Part shown: positions 17,005-25,856 of the stretch, piece after piece
Numbering within the stretch: the stretch's first letter is position 1
Layout of the letters: every line of letters starts with the position of its first letter
From: Rhodobacterales bacterium
GTDB lineage: Bacteria > Pseudomonadota > Alphaproteobacteria > Rhodobacterales > Rhodobacteraceae
Assembly: GCA_026400325.1 (NCBI GenBank)
Contig: JAPLPF010000209.1
Span: 12,577-54,406, forward strand
Direction: 5' to 3'
DNA: 41,830 bases
Notes under the pieces: generated by a model
What the model was told of the DNA's origin: nothing
Databases searched by the model: none
Seen by the model: only the letters and a program-made list of their open reading frames with translations
Made by a program: the position numbers and the translations under genes

Positions 17005-18341
17005 CAGACGCCCGCGTAGATCTGCGCCACCCGTTCGACGGCGGCTTCGGGTGACAACTCTTCGCTGGTCCCTGTCCGGCGCGAGGTCAACTCGACCACC
17101 CCGTTCGCCAGACCCCGCGGCCCGACGGTGATCCGCCAGGGCAGGCCGATCAGGTCCATCGTCGCGAATTTCGCCCCGGCCCGTTCGTCGCGGTCGTCAT
17201 ACAGCGCCTCCAGCCCCTTTGCCGCCAGCGCCTTGTAAAGCCCTTCGCAAGCCGCGTCCGCCGCCGCATCACCCTGCTTCAGGTTCACGATCCCGACCGG
17301 GAACGGGGTCACCCCTTCCGGCCAGATGATCCCCTTGTCATCATGGCTGGCCTCGATGATCGCACCCAGCAGACGACTGACGCCGATCCCGTGCGACCCC
17401 ATCTCGACCGGAACCTTGGTGCCCTCGGCGGTGGTGACCTCGGCCCCCATGCTGGCGGAATACTTGGTGCCGAAGTAGAAGATCTGGCCAACCTCGATCC
17501 CCCGTGCGACCTTGCGGCGCTCCTGCGGGATGGCGTCGAACAGGGCCGGATCGTGGGTTTCATCGGTGCGTGCGTAAAGGGTGGTGAACTCCTTGCAGAC
17601 CGCCGCCACTTCCGCGCGATTGTCGTAATCGACATCGCGGTTGCCAAGCTTCAATTCGGTCACGGCGCTGTCGAAGAACACCTCGGACTCGCCGGTCGCG
17701 GCGAGGACCAGAAACTCGTGCGTGTCATCGCCACCGATCGGCCCGCTGTCGGCGCGCATCGGAATTGCCGTCAGCCCCATCCGCTCATAGGTCCGCAGAT
17801 AGCTGACCATGTGGCGGTTGTAGGCGTGCAGGGCCGCATCGCGGTCGACGTCGAAGTTGTAGCCGTCCTTCATCAGGAACTCGCGCCCGCGCATCACGCC
17901 GAAGCGCGGGCGCATCTCGTCGCGGAACTTCCACTGGATGTGGTAAAGCGTCAGCGGCAGGTCCTTGTAGCTGGTCACATGCGCGCGGAAGATGTCGGTG
18001 ATCATCTCCTCGTTCGTGGGGCCATACAGCATCTCGCGGTCCTGCCGGTCCTTGATCCGCAGCATTTCCTGGCCGTAGTCGTCATAGCGCCCGCTTTCGC
18101 GCCACAGGTCGGCCGGTTGCAAGGTCGGCATCAACAGCGGAATATGCCCGGCCCGCTCTTGCTCCTCGTTCACGATCGTCTCGATCCGGCGCAACACGCG
18201 CAGGCCCAGGGGCAGCCAGGAATAGATCCCGGCGGCCTGCTGCTTGATCATCCCGGCCCGCAGCATGTAGCGGTGCGAAACGATCTGCGCCTCGGCGGGG
18301 TTTTCCTTGAGGACGGGAAGGAAGTAGCGGGTCAGACGCAT
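17004..18341 (-). CDS. proS: Prolyl-tRNA synthetase, short form without editing domain
   Basis: A 445-residue class-II aminoacyl-tRNA synthetase that charges tRNA-Pro. The start at 18341 ([18 protein letters not shown]) is the usual alphaproteobacterial N-terminus. Motif 2 is in [24 protein letters not shown] and motif 3 in [16 protein letters not shown]. The ~180-residue INS editing insertion found in E. coli ProS is absent, since the catalytic blocks run directly from TPIR-like to the anticodon domain; this is normal in alphaproteobacteria, where a free-standing editing protein usually clears Ala-tRNA-Pro. The C-terminal anticodon-binding domain ends at [11 protein letters not shown]. The lol genes lie downstream on the same strand after several unrelated genes. 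Confidence 0.95.
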   Translation of the reverse strand: MRLTRYFLPVLKENPAEAQIVSHRYMLRAGMIKQQAAGIYSWLPLGLRVLRRIETIVNEEQERAGHIPLLMPTLQPADLWRESGRYDDYGQEMLRIKDRQDREMLYGPTNEEMITDIFRAHVTSYKDLPLTLYHIQWKFRDEMRPRFGVMRGREFLMKDGYNFDVDRDAALHAYNRHMVSYLRTYERMGLTAIPMRADSGPIGGDDTHEFLVLAATGESEVFFDSAVTELKLGNRDVDYDNRAEVAAVCKEFTTLYARTDETHDPALFDAIPQERRKVARGIEVGQIFYFGTKYSASMGAEVTTAEGTKVPVEMGSHGIGVSRLLGAIIEASHDDKGIIWPEGVTPFPVGIVNLKQGDAAADAACEGLYKALAAKGLEALYDDRDERAGAKFATMDLIGLPWRITVGPRGLANGVVELTSRRTGTSEELSPEAAVERVAQIYAGV

Positions 18342-18515
18342 GGGGGGCCTCGCAAGATGGGGTCCCGCGTTACCTAACGGGTCAGGAACGGGCGGGCAAG
18401 GCAGAGACGCCACGCAACCAGAACCCTTCTGCGAACGACGATACGGGCGGAACCAGACGCCACGGGGCCGACCTTGCCCCGATACACAATTTTTCGCCCA
18501 TCCGGCAAATTCCCC

Positions 18516-18542
18516 TTGCAGCGGCGCACGGGTCTTTATACA
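18516..18542 (+). promoter_or_regulatory. Probable promoter of tRNA-Gly
   Basis: TTGCAG at 18516-18521 and TATACA at 18537-18542 lie 20 bases before the tRNA. The spacer is only 15 bases with this -10, so the exact hexamer may be shifted. The -35 is the same as that of the first tRNA-Glu. Confidence 0.5.
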
Positions 18543-18562
18543 TCCCCCGCAGTCCAACCGGC

Positions 18563-18637
18563 GCGGGCGTAGCTCAGGGGTAGAGCATAACCTTGCCAAG
18601 GTTAGGGTCGTGAGTTCGAATCTCATCGCCCGCTCCA
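18563..18637 (+). tRNA. tRNA-Gly (anticodon GCC)
   Basis: The acceptor GCGGGCG pairs with CGCCCGC; the discriminator is T and CCA is encoded. The anticodon stem TAACC/GGTTA encloses TTGCCAA with anticodon GCC. The T arm is GTGAGTTCGAATCTCAT. A terminator-like hairpin follows 14 bases later. Confidence 0.97.
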
Positions 18638-18651
18638 GTCGGACCAGCAGC

Positions 18652-18678
18652 AAGGGCGCCTCACAGGGCGCCCTTTCG
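18652..18678 (+). terminator. Terminator-like hairpin after tRNA-Gly
   Basis: AAGGGCGCC (18652-18660) pairs perfectly with GGCGCCCTT (18667-18675) around the loop TCACAG. The T stretch is only three bases long, so termination may be partial, and some hisB transcription may come from the tRNA promoter. Confidence 0.6.
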
Positions 18679-18745
18679 CGTTCCAGGGTCTTGCCCGATG
18701 CAGCCCAAGGGTTTACCAGCCGCAAGGAACCGACAGAGGTGCCCG

Positions 18746-19330
18746 ATGCGCAAGGCCGAGATCACCCGCAAGACCGCCGAGACCGAGATTTCGGTCAGCG
18801 TCAATCTGGACGGCACTGGCCTATATGACTGCAAGACCGGCGTGGGGTTCTTCGACCACATGCTGGACCAGCTCGCGCGCCACAGCCTGATCGACCTGAC
18901 GGTCGCTGCCCGGGGTGACACCCACATCGACGATCATCACACGGTCGAGGATGTTGGCATCGCAATGGGTCAGGCCCTGGCGCGCGCCCTTGGCGACAAG
19001 CGCGGCATTCGCCGCTATGGCCATTTCCGGCTGGCGATGGATGATGCCCAGATCGCAACCGCGCTGGACCTGTCCGCGCGACCCCACCTTGTCTGGACCG
19101 TGGACTTTCCGACCCCGAAGATCGGCACCTTCGACACCGAACTTGTGCGCGAATTCTTTCAGGCCCTGGCAACACACGGCGGCATCACCCTCCATGTCGA
19201 CAAGGTCCACGGCCTGAACAGCCATCACATCGCCGAGGCCACCTTCAAGTCTGTTGCGCGCGCCTTGCGTGACGCGGTGGAAGCCGACCCGCGCAGCTCT
19301 GCCATCCCCTCGACAAAGGGCGCGATCTAA
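18746..19330 (+). CDS. hisB: Imidazoleglycerol-phosphate dehydratase HisB
   Basis: A 194-residue enzyme that dehydrates imidazoleglycerol phosphate to imidazoleacetol phosphate in histidine synthesis. Metal-binding motifs are plain: [13 protein letters not shown], then [15 protein letters not shown], and a second pair [14 protein letters not shown] near the C-terminus. The start at 18746 has AGAGGT at 18735-18740. It lacks the N-terminal phosphatase domain of the bifunctional E. coli enzyme, as is normal outside enterobacteria. It is first in the his cluster of this window. Confidence 0.96.
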   Translation: MRKAEITRKTAETEISVSVNLDGTGLYDCKTGVGFFDHMLDQLARHSLIDLTVAARGDTHIDDHHTVEDVGIAMGQALARALGDKRGIRRYGHFRLAMDDAQIATALDLSARPHLVWTVDFPTPKIGTFDTELVREFFQALATHGGITLHVDKVHGLNSHHIAEATFKSVARALRDAVEADPRSSAIPSTKGAI

Positions 19331-19403
19331 GCGCTTTCATTCTGGCGAAAATATCCCCGCCGGAGGCTTCCACCCCCCCGCCGCCAACTCTGCCGGTACC
19401 CCC

Positions 19404-20042
19404 ATGCTGACCGTCCTTGTCGACTACGATTCCGGCAATCTCCACTCCGCCGAAAAGGCCTTTCAGCGCATGGCGCTGGAAGGCGGTGGAGGTGATATCC
19501 TCGTCACCTCCCGCCCCGAGGATGTGGCGCGCGCCGACCGGATCGTTCTTCCGGGCGACGGTGCCTTCCCGGCCTGCCGGGCGGCTTTGGGAACCTACGG
19601 CGGGCTTTACGAGGCCATCGAAGAAGCCGTCACCCGCAAGGCCCGCCCCTTTCTTGGCATTTGTGTCGGCATGCAGATGCTGGCTTCCCGTGGCCATGAA
19701 TACCGCACTGTTGACGGCTTTGACTGGATCCCCGGCGATGTCGTCAGGATCGAACCTGCCGACCGCGCCCTGAAAGTCCCGCACATGGGCTGGAACGATC
19801 TGGTCATTGAAAGCGCGCACCCGGTGCTGGACGGCATCCAGACCGGGGACCACGCCTATTTCGTCCACTCCTACCACTTCCGCGTCACCGACCCGGCCCA
19901 TCGCCTTGCCTTTTGCGACTATGGAACCGAGATCACGGCGATCGTGGGCCGTGACACGATCATCGGCACCCAGTTTCACCCCGAGAAATCGCAGGCGGCT
20001 GGCCTTCGTCTTATCGCGAACTTCCTGAGGTGGCGGCCGTAA
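19404..20042 (+). CDS. hisH: Imidazole glycerol phosphate synthase, glutaminase subunit HisH
   Basis: A 212-residue class-I glutamine amidotransferase that supplies ammonia to HisF. The nucleophile elbow is LGICVGMQML; the His-Glu pair is in TQFHPEKSQ. PHMGWNDL is the usual HisH interface segment. No clear ribosome-binding site is seen near the ATG at 19404; the 73-base gap after hisB contains CTGGCGAAAATATCCCCGCC, a type of sequence I recall from other Rhodobacteraceae intergenic regions. The last 32 bases overlap an oppositely oriented small gene. Confidence 0.96.
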   Translation: MLTVLVDYDSGNLHSAEKAFQRMALEGGGGDILVTSRPEDVARADRIVLPGDGAFPACRAALGTYGGLYEAIEEAVTRKARPFLGICVGMQMLASRGHEYRTVDGFDWIPGDVVRIEPADRALKVPHMGWNDLVIESAHPVLDGIQTGDHAYFVHSYHFRVTDPAHRLAFCDYGTEITAIVGRDTIIGTQFHPEKSQAAGLRLIANFLRWRP

Positions 20043-20250
20043 TCCCGGGTTTGCAGCGTTTGCAGGCCCGGAAGCCCTCGGCAAGGGCCGCCTCCAGCCG
20101 GTCATACAGGCGCACATTCCGGCGAAGCGGCCGCGCCGGGCAACCGCAGCAGCAGACCACGCCAGTGGTCACCACCGCAAAGAACCACGGGGCGGGGCGC
20201 CGCTCTGCCAGCACCGCCCATTCTGCCTCGGTCACCGCGCGCCCGGCCAT
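20011..20250 (-). CDS. Free-standing Ada-type zinc/methyl-acceptor domain protein
   Basis: A 79-residue protein made of a single domain like the N-terminal part of Ada, which in Ada binds zinc with four Cys and takes a methyl group from phosphotriesters. It has WFFAVVTTGVVCCCGCPAR, RRNVRLYDRLEAALAEGF and RACKRCKP, matching the FxAVxTTGIxCRPSCPAR...CKRC pattern. An extra Cys occupies the first cluster (CCCGC). There is no AraC-type helix-turn-helix and no O6-methylguanine methyltransferase domain. It overlaps the 3' end of hisH by 32 bases (antiparallel) and the end of the EamA gene by 19 bases (same strand), so it is coupled to the latter. GGAAGGATGGGG lies before the ATG. Confidence 0.8.
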   Translation of the reverse strand: MAGRAVTEAEWAVLAERRPAPWFFAVVTTGVVCCCGCPARPLRRNVRLYDRLEAALAEGFRACKRCKPGITAATSGSSR

Positions 20251-21116
20251 TGCCCCATCCTTCCATCAATTGCCAAAAGCCCCGCCACGATCAGGGCAAA
20301 CCCTGCCAGATGACCGGGCCGCAGCGCCTCGCCCAGGATCAGCCAGCCAAGAAAGCTTGCGCTGACCGGGATCAGAAAGGTGACCATCGACAGCCGGGTT
20401 GCCCCGACTTCCGCCAGAAGCCGGAAGAACAGCAGATAGGCCAGCGCCGTCGACAACCCCGCCAGGGCCACCACCGCCGCAACCGGGCGCAGGCCCGGCC
20501 AGCCCATGCCCCAGGGCGCATCAACCCAAAGCCAGACTGGCAAGATCAGCACCGTGCTTGCCGTGACCTGCCCGAAAGCCGTGGCCGGCGGAGCCACCCC
20601 CCGTACCCGGAACCGCCGCCCCCAGACACCCGCCACGCCGTAAGACAGCGCCGCCATCAGGCAAGCCAGCATCGCGATTCCCTCGCCCCCCAGCCCCTCG
20701 CCCGACAGCATCACAACGACCCCAGCGAAGCCCAGACCAAGACCGACCGCCTTTGTCCCGGTGATCCGCTCATCCGTGGTCGCCAGATGGGCCACCAGAA
20801 CTGTAAACAACGGGGTGGTTGCATTCAGGACCGATGCCAGCGCCCCGGTAATCTGCCCCTGTGCCGCAACGAACAGCGTGAAGGGCACCATGTTGTTGAA
20901 AAACCCCATCACCCCGAGCGCAGGCCAGACAGCGCGCGGCGGGAACCCGGCCCCCGACACGGCCAGCACCAGCGCCAGAATCGTCGCCGCCAGGGCCACC
21001 CGCGCCCAGACGATCGTAAGGACCGGCAGCCCCTCCAGCGCGACCTCGACAAAAGGGAACGACCCTCCCCACAGGATGGAAAGGATCGTCAGTCGTATCC
21101 AGTCTGCGCGGGTCAT
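20232..21116 (-). CDS. EamA/DMT-family transporter
   Basis: A 294-residue inner-membrane protein with ten hydrophobic segments arranged as two EamA repeats, the drug/metabolite transporter layout. Family marks are the N-terminal ILWGGSFPFVEVAL, ALASVLNATTPLFTVLVAH in repeat 1 and STALAYLLFFRLLAEVGATR with FLIPVSASFLGWLILGE in repeat 2. Such proteins usually export amino acids or other metabolites; the substrate cannot be read from the sequence. The Ada-domain gene follows with overlap. Confidence 0.92.
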   Translation of the reverse strand: MTRADWIRLTILSILWGGSFPFVEVALEGLPVLTIVWARVALAATILALVLAVSGAGFPPRAVWPALGVMGFFNNMVPFTLFVAAQGQITGALASVLNATTPLFTVLVAHLATTDERITGTKAVGLGLGFAGVVVMLSGEGLGGEGIAMLACLMAALSYGVAGVWGRRFRVRGVAPPATAFGQVTASTVLILPVWLWVDAPWGMGWPGLRPVAAVVALAGLSTALAYLLFFRLLAEVGATRLSMVTFLIPVSASFLGWLILGEALRPGHLAGFALIVAGLLAIDGRMGQWPGAR

Positions 21117-21179
21117 CGGGGTCTCCTTCGGCCCAGCCTTAGCCGAGCCGCTGCACCCGCACGACCCGATCCTTGCGGC

Positions 21180-21569
21180 TTACTTCACCCGCGTCCAGGT
21201 CCCGCCATCGCGGCAAATGCCCAGCACGCAGCCGCGCACCGCCAGGCTGTCGCCGCTCAGGGTCATGTCGCCGTTGTAGGTCTTGTCGCGATCCGGCGAA
21301 TAGATCTGGCCGTCATCATAAAGCCCGCCGGCATAGGCGACCATGTCCCAGACGATCTGGCGGCCGATGTTGTCGCTTTCGGTTTCCTTGCCGTCGCTGC
21401 CAAAGGCCTTGATCAGCGTGCCGCAGAAAGCCGGGCCGCAGGGCTTGATCTCGACATGGCCAAATTTGCCGTTGTCGTCCTTTTTGGTCTGCCAGATGCC
21501 TTCGACCGGATCGGCAAACGCGCTGGTGCCAAGAACCGCAAGGGCTGCGGCCAGTGCAAACTTCTTCAT
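21180..21569 (-). CDS. DUF2147-family secreted protein
   Basis: A 129-residue protein with signal peptide [19 protein letters not shown] and a mature part starting [26 protein letters not shown], typical of DUF2147. It contains conserved Cys pairs ([10 protein letters not shown] and [11 protein letters not shown]) that may form periplasmic disulfides. The start at 21569 has GGAGGACACCC just upstream. The function is unknown; members are small beta-rich periplasmic proteins. It lies between hisH and hisA on the opposite strand. Confidence 0.9.
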   Translation of the reverse strand: MKKFALAAALAVLGTSAFADPVEGIWQTKKDDNGKFGHVEIKPCGPAFCGTLIKAFGSDGKETESDNIGRQIVWDMVAYAGGLYDDGQIYSPDRDKTYNGDMTLSGDSLAVRGCVLGICRDGGTWTRVK

Positions 21570-21709
21570 GGGTGTCCTCCTCCCAGGGGTGCGCACATGC
21601 TTTGCCCCAGTTTGCCAGGCGATCAAGCGTGACGTGGGGTCGCTTTCCTTGTCTTTTCATTCGCGCCCGGCCATGCCAAAGACCCCGCAACCAGCACAAG
21701 GGCGACGCG

Positions 21710-22429
21710 ATGATCCTGTACCCCGCCATCGACCTGAAGGACGGCCAGTGCGTCCGGCTTCTGCGCGGCGAGATGTCCGAGGCCACCGTGTTCGGCGACA
21801 ACCCCGCCGCTCAGGCGCTGACGTTCGAACGGGCGGGCTGCGCCTGGCTGCACCTTGTCGACCTCAACGGCGCCTTCGCGGGCCAGCCGGTGAACGGCGC
21901 GGCGGTCGAGGCGATCCTGAAGGCCGTCACGGTTCCCGCCCAGCTTGGCGGCGGCATCCGCGACATGGCGACAATCGGCATGTGGCTTGAGAAAGGCCTT
22001 GCCCGCGTCATCCTTGGCACTGTCGCCGTCGAAAACCCCGCCCTGGTGCGCGAGGCCGCCAAAGCCTTTCCCGGACAGGTCGCCGTCGGCATCGACGCCC
22101 GCAAGGGCCGGGTCGCAACCAAAGGCTGGGCGACCGAGACAGACGTCATCGCCACCGACTTGGCCCGCAGCTTTGAAGATGCCGGAGTGGCCGCGATCAT
22201 CTACACCGACATCGACCGTGACGGCGCGATGCAGGGTCCGAACATCGAGGCGACCGAGGCCCTTGCCCGCGCCGTCTCGATTCCGGTAGTCGCTTCGGGC
22301 GGCGTTTCCAGCATGGCCGACCTCCTTGCGCTGCGCGACACCGGGGTCATTGCAGGCGCGATTTCGGGCCGGGCGCTTTATGATGGGGCAATTGATCTGG
22401 CCGTGGCGTTAAGGTCGCTTCGCGGCTGA
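21710..22429 (+). CDS. hisA: ProFAR isomerase HisA
   Basis: A 239-residue TIM-barrel enzyme that isomerises N'-[(5'-phosphoribosyl)formimino]-AICAR ribonucleotide in histidine synthesis. [17 protein letters not shown] carries the first catalytic Asp, [10 protein letters not shown] and [10 protein letters not shown] the phosphate-binding loops, and [16 protein letters not shown] the second catalytic Asp. The start at 21710 is the canonical HisA N-terminus. Its last 21 bases overlap the 3' end of a membrane-protein gene on the other strand. Confidence 0.96.
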   Translation: MILYPAIDLKDGQCVRLLRGEMSEATVFGDNPAAQALTFERAGCAWLHLVDLNGAFAGQPVNGAAVEAILKAVTVPAQLGGGIRDMATIGMWLEKGLARVILGTVAVENPALVREAAKAFPGQVAVGIDARKGRVATKGWATETDVIATDLARSFEDAGVAAIIYTDIDRDGAMQGPNIEATEALARAVSIPVVASGGVSSMADLLALRDTGVIAGAISGRALYDGAIDLAVALRSLRG

Positions 22430-23317
22430 CCGGACGAGCCGCGCCATCCACGCGACCGACCCAAGGATGGTGATGCCCGCCACGACCCAGTTCGCGCCCA
22501 GCGACCCCCAGCCCTGCGCCCAGCCAAGCGGAGCCAGCCAGACCACAAGCGCCGGGGCGATCAGGAACAGCAGGTGGTGCCAGACCGGCACCGCCGTGCC
22601 CAGCGACACCGGCCGTTCCCGCTGCCCAAGCCGCCACATGACCCAAAGGATCAGCATCAGAATCGGCGGAAGGACCAGTCGCATCGGGTTCGGATCGGCA
22701 ATCGAGCTGGCCAGCCAGACCCCGGTCGCGATGACAGGGGCAACCGACAGAACCCAAGGTTTCGGGCGCGGCAACTGCCCGATCCTGTCCATCACAGCAT
22801 GGGCCAGCGGTACAATCAGCCCAAGCACAAGAATGTAACCTGCAAAGCGCGCCGGGTCGGGCAGGTCGGGCCGTTCTGTCACCCAGTACTGCGCCCAATA
22901 GGCCCCGGACAGACCGAAAAATGTCCAGATCAGCGCAAGGCGAATTGGCCCAAGCACCGCCGCCGCCCTTCCGACACCGAAAATCAGCCCTCCGGTGATC
23001 AGCGCGTGCCAGGCGAGCTGGGTCCAGACGAGGAAAAACAGGGGCGGGAAGGGCTGGTAGATCGTGCCGACGATCACCCCCTCGGACATGTAACCGACAA
23101 TCGCCCCACCCAGAAAGGCGGCTGGCAACCCGCCAACCCCGGTCCAGATCACCGCTGACAAGGCCACGGCGGATGCCACCGAATAGGCAAGCACGGTCAA
23201 CAGAAGGGCCAGCGGCGTCAGATCCGGAAAGGGCATCGTCCAGAAGAGATTCTCGGATCCCCAGACGGTCAGTCCGCCCAGAAGCAGCGAAAGCATCAGA
23301 TAGCGGGTGGCCTGCAT
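22409..23317 (-). CDS. Polytopic membrane protein of unknown function
   Basis: A 302-residue protein with about nine or ten hydrophobic segments and almost no long soluble loops. Notable stretches are [47 protein letters not shown] and [19 protein letters not shown] do not recognise a family or transport motif. It starts at 23317, 52 bases from the oppositely oriented hisF start, so the two share a short divergent control region, and it ends inside hisA. Confidence 0.8.
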   Translation of the reverse strand: MQATRYLMLSLLLGGLTVWGSENLFWTMPFPDLTPLALLLTVLAYSVASAVALSAVIWTGVGGLPAAFLGGAIVGYMSEGVIVGTIYQPFPPLFFLVWTQLAWHALITGGLIFGVGRAAAVLGPIRLALIWTFFGLSGAYWAQYWVTERPDLPDPARFAGYILVLGLIVPLAHAVMDRIGQLPRPKPWVLSVAPVIATGVWLASSIADPNPMRLVLPPILMLILWVMWRLGQRERPVSLGTAVPVWHHLLFLIAPALVVWLAPLGWAQGWGSLGANWVVAGITILGSVAWMARLVRSAAKRP

Positions 23318-23369
23318 CCTGATATCTCCTCTGGCAAGACAAGCACCCTGTCGCTAAATGTACGGCAGC

Positions 23370-24131
23370 ATGCTGAAAACCCGGATCATCCCCTGTCTAG
23401 ATGTCGCCAATGGCCGCGTGGTCAAGGGCGTGAACTTCGTCGACCTTGTCGACGCGGGCGACCCGGTCGAGGCGGCAAAGGCCTATGACGCTGCCGGCGC
23501 GGACGAACTTTGCTTTCTGGACATCATGGCGACCGAAGACAACCGCGCCACGATGTTCGACCTTGTGACGCGCACCGCCGAGCAATGCTTCATGCCGCTG
23601 ACGGTGGGCGGCGGCGTGCGCACGCCCGAGGATGTGAGGAAGCTGCTTTTGGCAGGGGCCGACAAGGTCAGCTTCAACTCTGCCGCCGTCGCCAGACCGG
23701 ACGTGGTAGCCGAGGCGGCAGATCGCTTCGGCAGCCAGTGCATTGTCGTGGCCATCGACGCCAAGACGGTGGAACCCGGACGCTGGGAAATCTTCACCCA
23801 CGGTGGCCGCCGTGCGACCGGCATCGACGCGGTGGCGTTTGCCCGCACCGTCGCGGCAAAGGGGGCTGGCGAGATCCTTCTGACCAGCATGGACCGCGAC
23901 GGAACGAAGGGCGGCTACAACATCCCCCTCACCCGTGCCATCGCCGACGCGGTCGATATCCCGGTGATCGCCAGCGGCGGGGTTGGCACGCTTGACCACC
24001 TTGTCGAAGGCATCACCGAAGGGCATGCCAGTGCCGTCCTCGCCGCCTCGATTTTTCACTTCGGCACCTTCACCATCGGTCAGGCCAAGGCCCACATGGC
24101 CGCCGCCGGCATCCCCGTTCGCCTGACGTGA
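23370..24131 (+). CDS. hisF: Imidazole glycerol phosphate synthase, cyclase subunit HisF
   Basis: A 253-residue TIM-barrel enzyme that, with HisH, makes imidazoleglycerol phosphate and AICAR. The start at 23370 gives the canonical [23 protein letters not shown]; an ATG at 23358 would add four residues. [12 protein letters not shown] and [13 protein letters not shown] are the phosphate loops, and [14 protein letters not shown] carries the catalytic Asp. hisE follows after seven bases. Confidence 0.96.
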   Translation: MLKTRIIPCLDVANGRVVKGVNFVDLVDAGDPVEAAKAYDAAGADELCFLDIMATEDNRATMFDLVTRTAEQCFMPLTVGGGVRTPEDVRKLLLAGADKVSFNSAAVARPDVVAEAADRFGSQCIVVAIDAKTVEPGRWEIFTHGGRRATGIDAVAFARTVAAKGAGEILLTSMDRDGTKGGYNIPLTRAIADAVDIPVIASGGVGTLDHLVEGITEGHASAVLAASIFHFGTFTIGQAKAHMAAAGIPVRLT

Positions 24132-24138
24132 GGCTGAT

Positions 24139-24447
24139 ATGACCCTCGAAAAGCTCGCCGCGACCATCGAAGCCCGCAAGGGCGCGGACCCCGAAACCTC
24201 CTGGACGGCGAAGCTTCTGGCGAAGGGGCCAGAGAAATGCGCCGAAAAGTTCGGCGAAGAGGCAGTGGAGGCGATCATAGAGGCGGTGAAAGGCGACCGC
24301 GACCGCCTGACATCCGAGGCGGCGGACGTGCTTTACCATCTTCTCGTGATGATCACGTCCCGCAATGTCTCCCTTGCCGAGGTGCTGGCCGAGCTTGACC
24401 GCCGCGAAGGCACCTCGGGCATCGCCGAAAAGGGCATGCGGGGCTAG
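24139..24447 (+). CDS. hisE: Phosphoribosyl-ATP pyrophosphatase HisE
   Basis: A 102-residue all-helical enzyme that hydrolyses phosphoribosyl-ATP to phosphoribosyl-AMP, the second step of histidine synthesis. Conserved KFGEEAVEAIIEAVKGD and EAADVLYHLLVMI are the metal-binding MazG-like helices. It is separate from hisI, as usual in alphaproteobacteria. It is the last his gene in the window. Confidence 0.95.
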   Translation: MTLEKLAATIEARKGADPETSWTAKLLAKGPEKCAEKFGEEAVEAIIEAVKGDRDRLTSEAADVLYHLLVMITSRNVSLAEVLAELDRREGTSGIAEKGMRG

Positions 24448-24534
24448 GCGAGGCGGCTGAAAGGCTCTCCCGACTGCCCGCAGGCATATCGCAATAGGGA
24501 TAGACGAAGCCGTGTTCCTTCGGGCAAAGTGGTG

Positions 24535-24578
24535 CGGTGGCCTGTGCAAACTTGCCGTTTCTGGTTTGCAAGCCACCG
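24535..24578 (+). other. Stem-loop in the leader of the CPBP gene
   Basis: CGGTGGC (24535-24541) pairs with GCCACCG (24572-24578), and inside it GCAAAC (24546-24551) pairs with GTTTGC (24564-24569) around a 12-base loop. CCTGTG at 24541-24546 could alternatively pair with CACAGG just downstream, which overlaps the AGGA ribosome-binding site of the ATG at 24604. It lacks a T tract, so it is not an intrinsic terminator. Confidence 0.5.
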
Positions 24579-24646
24579 GATGCAACGCCACAGGACCTTG
24601 CGAATGACCGACACCGCAGCCGACATCAAGCCGCTGTGGCTGCGCA

Positions 24647-25381
24647 GTGAAGGACAATCCAGTCTTCGGGGACGCGATTGCGCTTGGGATTGGGCTGGTC
24701 GCCATGGGGATCTACCTGGCCTATGCCCGTGTGATTGAGCGTCGCGAGGCGACTGAACTGGCGCTGCCCGGCGCGGGCCGCGATTTTGCCATCGGCGCCC
24801 TGATCGGCGCCGGCCTTTACACCGCCTGTGCCCTGATCCTCATGGTCTTTGGCATTTTCAAGGTGGAGGGGTTGAACCCCCTGAGCTTCCTCATTCCGGC
24901 CATCGCCATGGCCGTCAAGTCCGCGATCTTCGAGGAACTGGTGTTCCGTGGCGTCCTGCTGAAATCGGTCGAGGACATGCTGGGCACCTGGGCCGGCGTC
25001 ATCGTTTCCTCGGCGGTCTTCGGCTTCATCCATCTCTTGAACCCGGACGCCACCATCGGCGGGGCGATCTACATCACGATCGAGGCCGGCCTGCTGTTGG
25101 CTGGGGCTTACCTCGTGACGCGTCGCCTGTGGATGGCTATCGGGTTTCACATGGCATGGAATTACGTCCAGTCGGCGATCTTTTCCGGCATCGTGTCCGG
25201 CGCGGTCGCCGAACCTGGCCTGATCCGCGACACACTGACTGGGCCGGACCTGCTGACCGGCGGCAGCTTCGGCATGGAGCGGTCGATTGTCGCGCTCATC
25301 CTTTGCACCACGGCGGGCGTGATCCTTCTCATGATTGCCAAGCGCCGGGGCCATATCCTTCCGCCGCCGTGGAAGCGGTAA
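24647..25381 (+). CDS. CPBP-family intramembrane metalloprotease (CAAX protease-like)
   Basis: A protein of at least 244 residues with about six to eight membrane segments. The three Abi/CPBP motifs are intact: FEELVFR with Glu96, Glu97 and Arg101, FGFIH with His129, and HMAWN with His168 and Asn172, forming a membrane-embedded zinc site like that of Rce1. The physiological substrate is unknown. The GTG at 24647 has no ribosome-binding site. An ATG at 24604, with AGGA eight bases before it, opens MTDTAADIKPLWLRSE in another frame; adding one base near 24647 would fuse that N-terminus to KDNPVFGD. The true start or an indel is therefore in doubt. Confidence 0.85.
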   Translation: MKDNPVFGDAIALGIGLVAMGIYLAYARVIERREATELALPGAGRDFAIGALIGAGLYTACALILMVFGIFKVEGLNPLSFLIPAIAMAVKSAIFEELVFRGVLLKSVEDMLGTWAGVIVSSAVFGFIHLLNPDATIGGAIYITIEAGLLLAGAYLVTRRLWMAIGFHMAWNYVQSAIFSGIVSGAVAEPGLIRDTLTGPDLLTGGSFGMERSIVALILCTTAGVILLMIAKRRGHILPPPWKR

Positions 25382-25402
25382 GGCGCACGGCGGCGCCCCG
25401 CC

Positions 25403-25810
25403 CTAAAGCCCCAGCCGGGGTATCTCGATAGCCGGGCAGCGGTCCATGACCACCTGAAGGCCGGCAGTCCTTGCCCGCGCCGCGGCGGCTTCGTCGACGA
25501 CGCCCAATTGCGTCCAGACAACTCTTGCCCCGGTCGCAATAGCCTCGTCGATGACCACACCCGCCTCTTCGCTGCGGCGGAAGATGTCGACCATGTCGAC
25601 GGGGCCCGCCTCGGCCAGGCTGGCCACGACCGTCTCGCCCAGCGCCTGTTGCCCGGCCTGCCCCGGATTGACCGGGATCACCCGATAACCCCGCGCTGCA
25701 AGGAAGGCCGCAACCCGATGGCTTGGCCGGTCGGGCTTTGGTGACCATCCGACCAGGGCGATGGTCTTGACCGATGTCAGGATGGTCCGCAGATCGCTGT
25801 CACTGGGCAT
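25403..25810 (-). CDS. CoA-binding domain protein (Rossmann fold)
   Basis: A 135-residue stand-alone CoA_binding (YccU-like) protein. TIALVGWSPKPDRPSHRVAAFL is the nucleotide loop, followed by GYRVIPVNPGQ, PVDMVDIFRRSEEAG and VVWTQLGVVDEAAAARA, all usual in this family related to succinyl-CoA synthetase alpha subunits. No catalytic function is established. The ATG at 25810 lies only 14 bases after the T tract of an intrinsic terminator on the same strand, so expression needs either read-through or a start site within that short gap. Confidence 0.9.
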   Translation of the reverse strand: MPSDSDLRTILTSVKTIALVGWSPKPDRPSHRVAAFLAARGYRVIPVNPGQAGQQALGETVVASLAEAGPVDMVDIFRRSEEAGVVIDEAIATGARVVWTQLGVVDEAAAARARTAGLQVVMDRCPAIEIPRLGL

Positions 25811-25824
25811 GATTTTTCCCGATG

Positions 25825-25856
25825 AAAAAGGCGCCCGGGGAAAACCCCAGGCGCCC
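25825..25856 (-). terminator. Intrinsic terminator between rlmB and the CoA-binding gene
   Basis: Read on the minus strand, GGCGCC-T-GGGG, a TTTT loop, CCCC-G-GGCGCC form a stem of 6 + 4 pairs with one mismatch, followed directly by TTTTTC. It ends 14 bases before the next start codon, an unusually close position for an upstream terminator. Confidence 0.8.
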
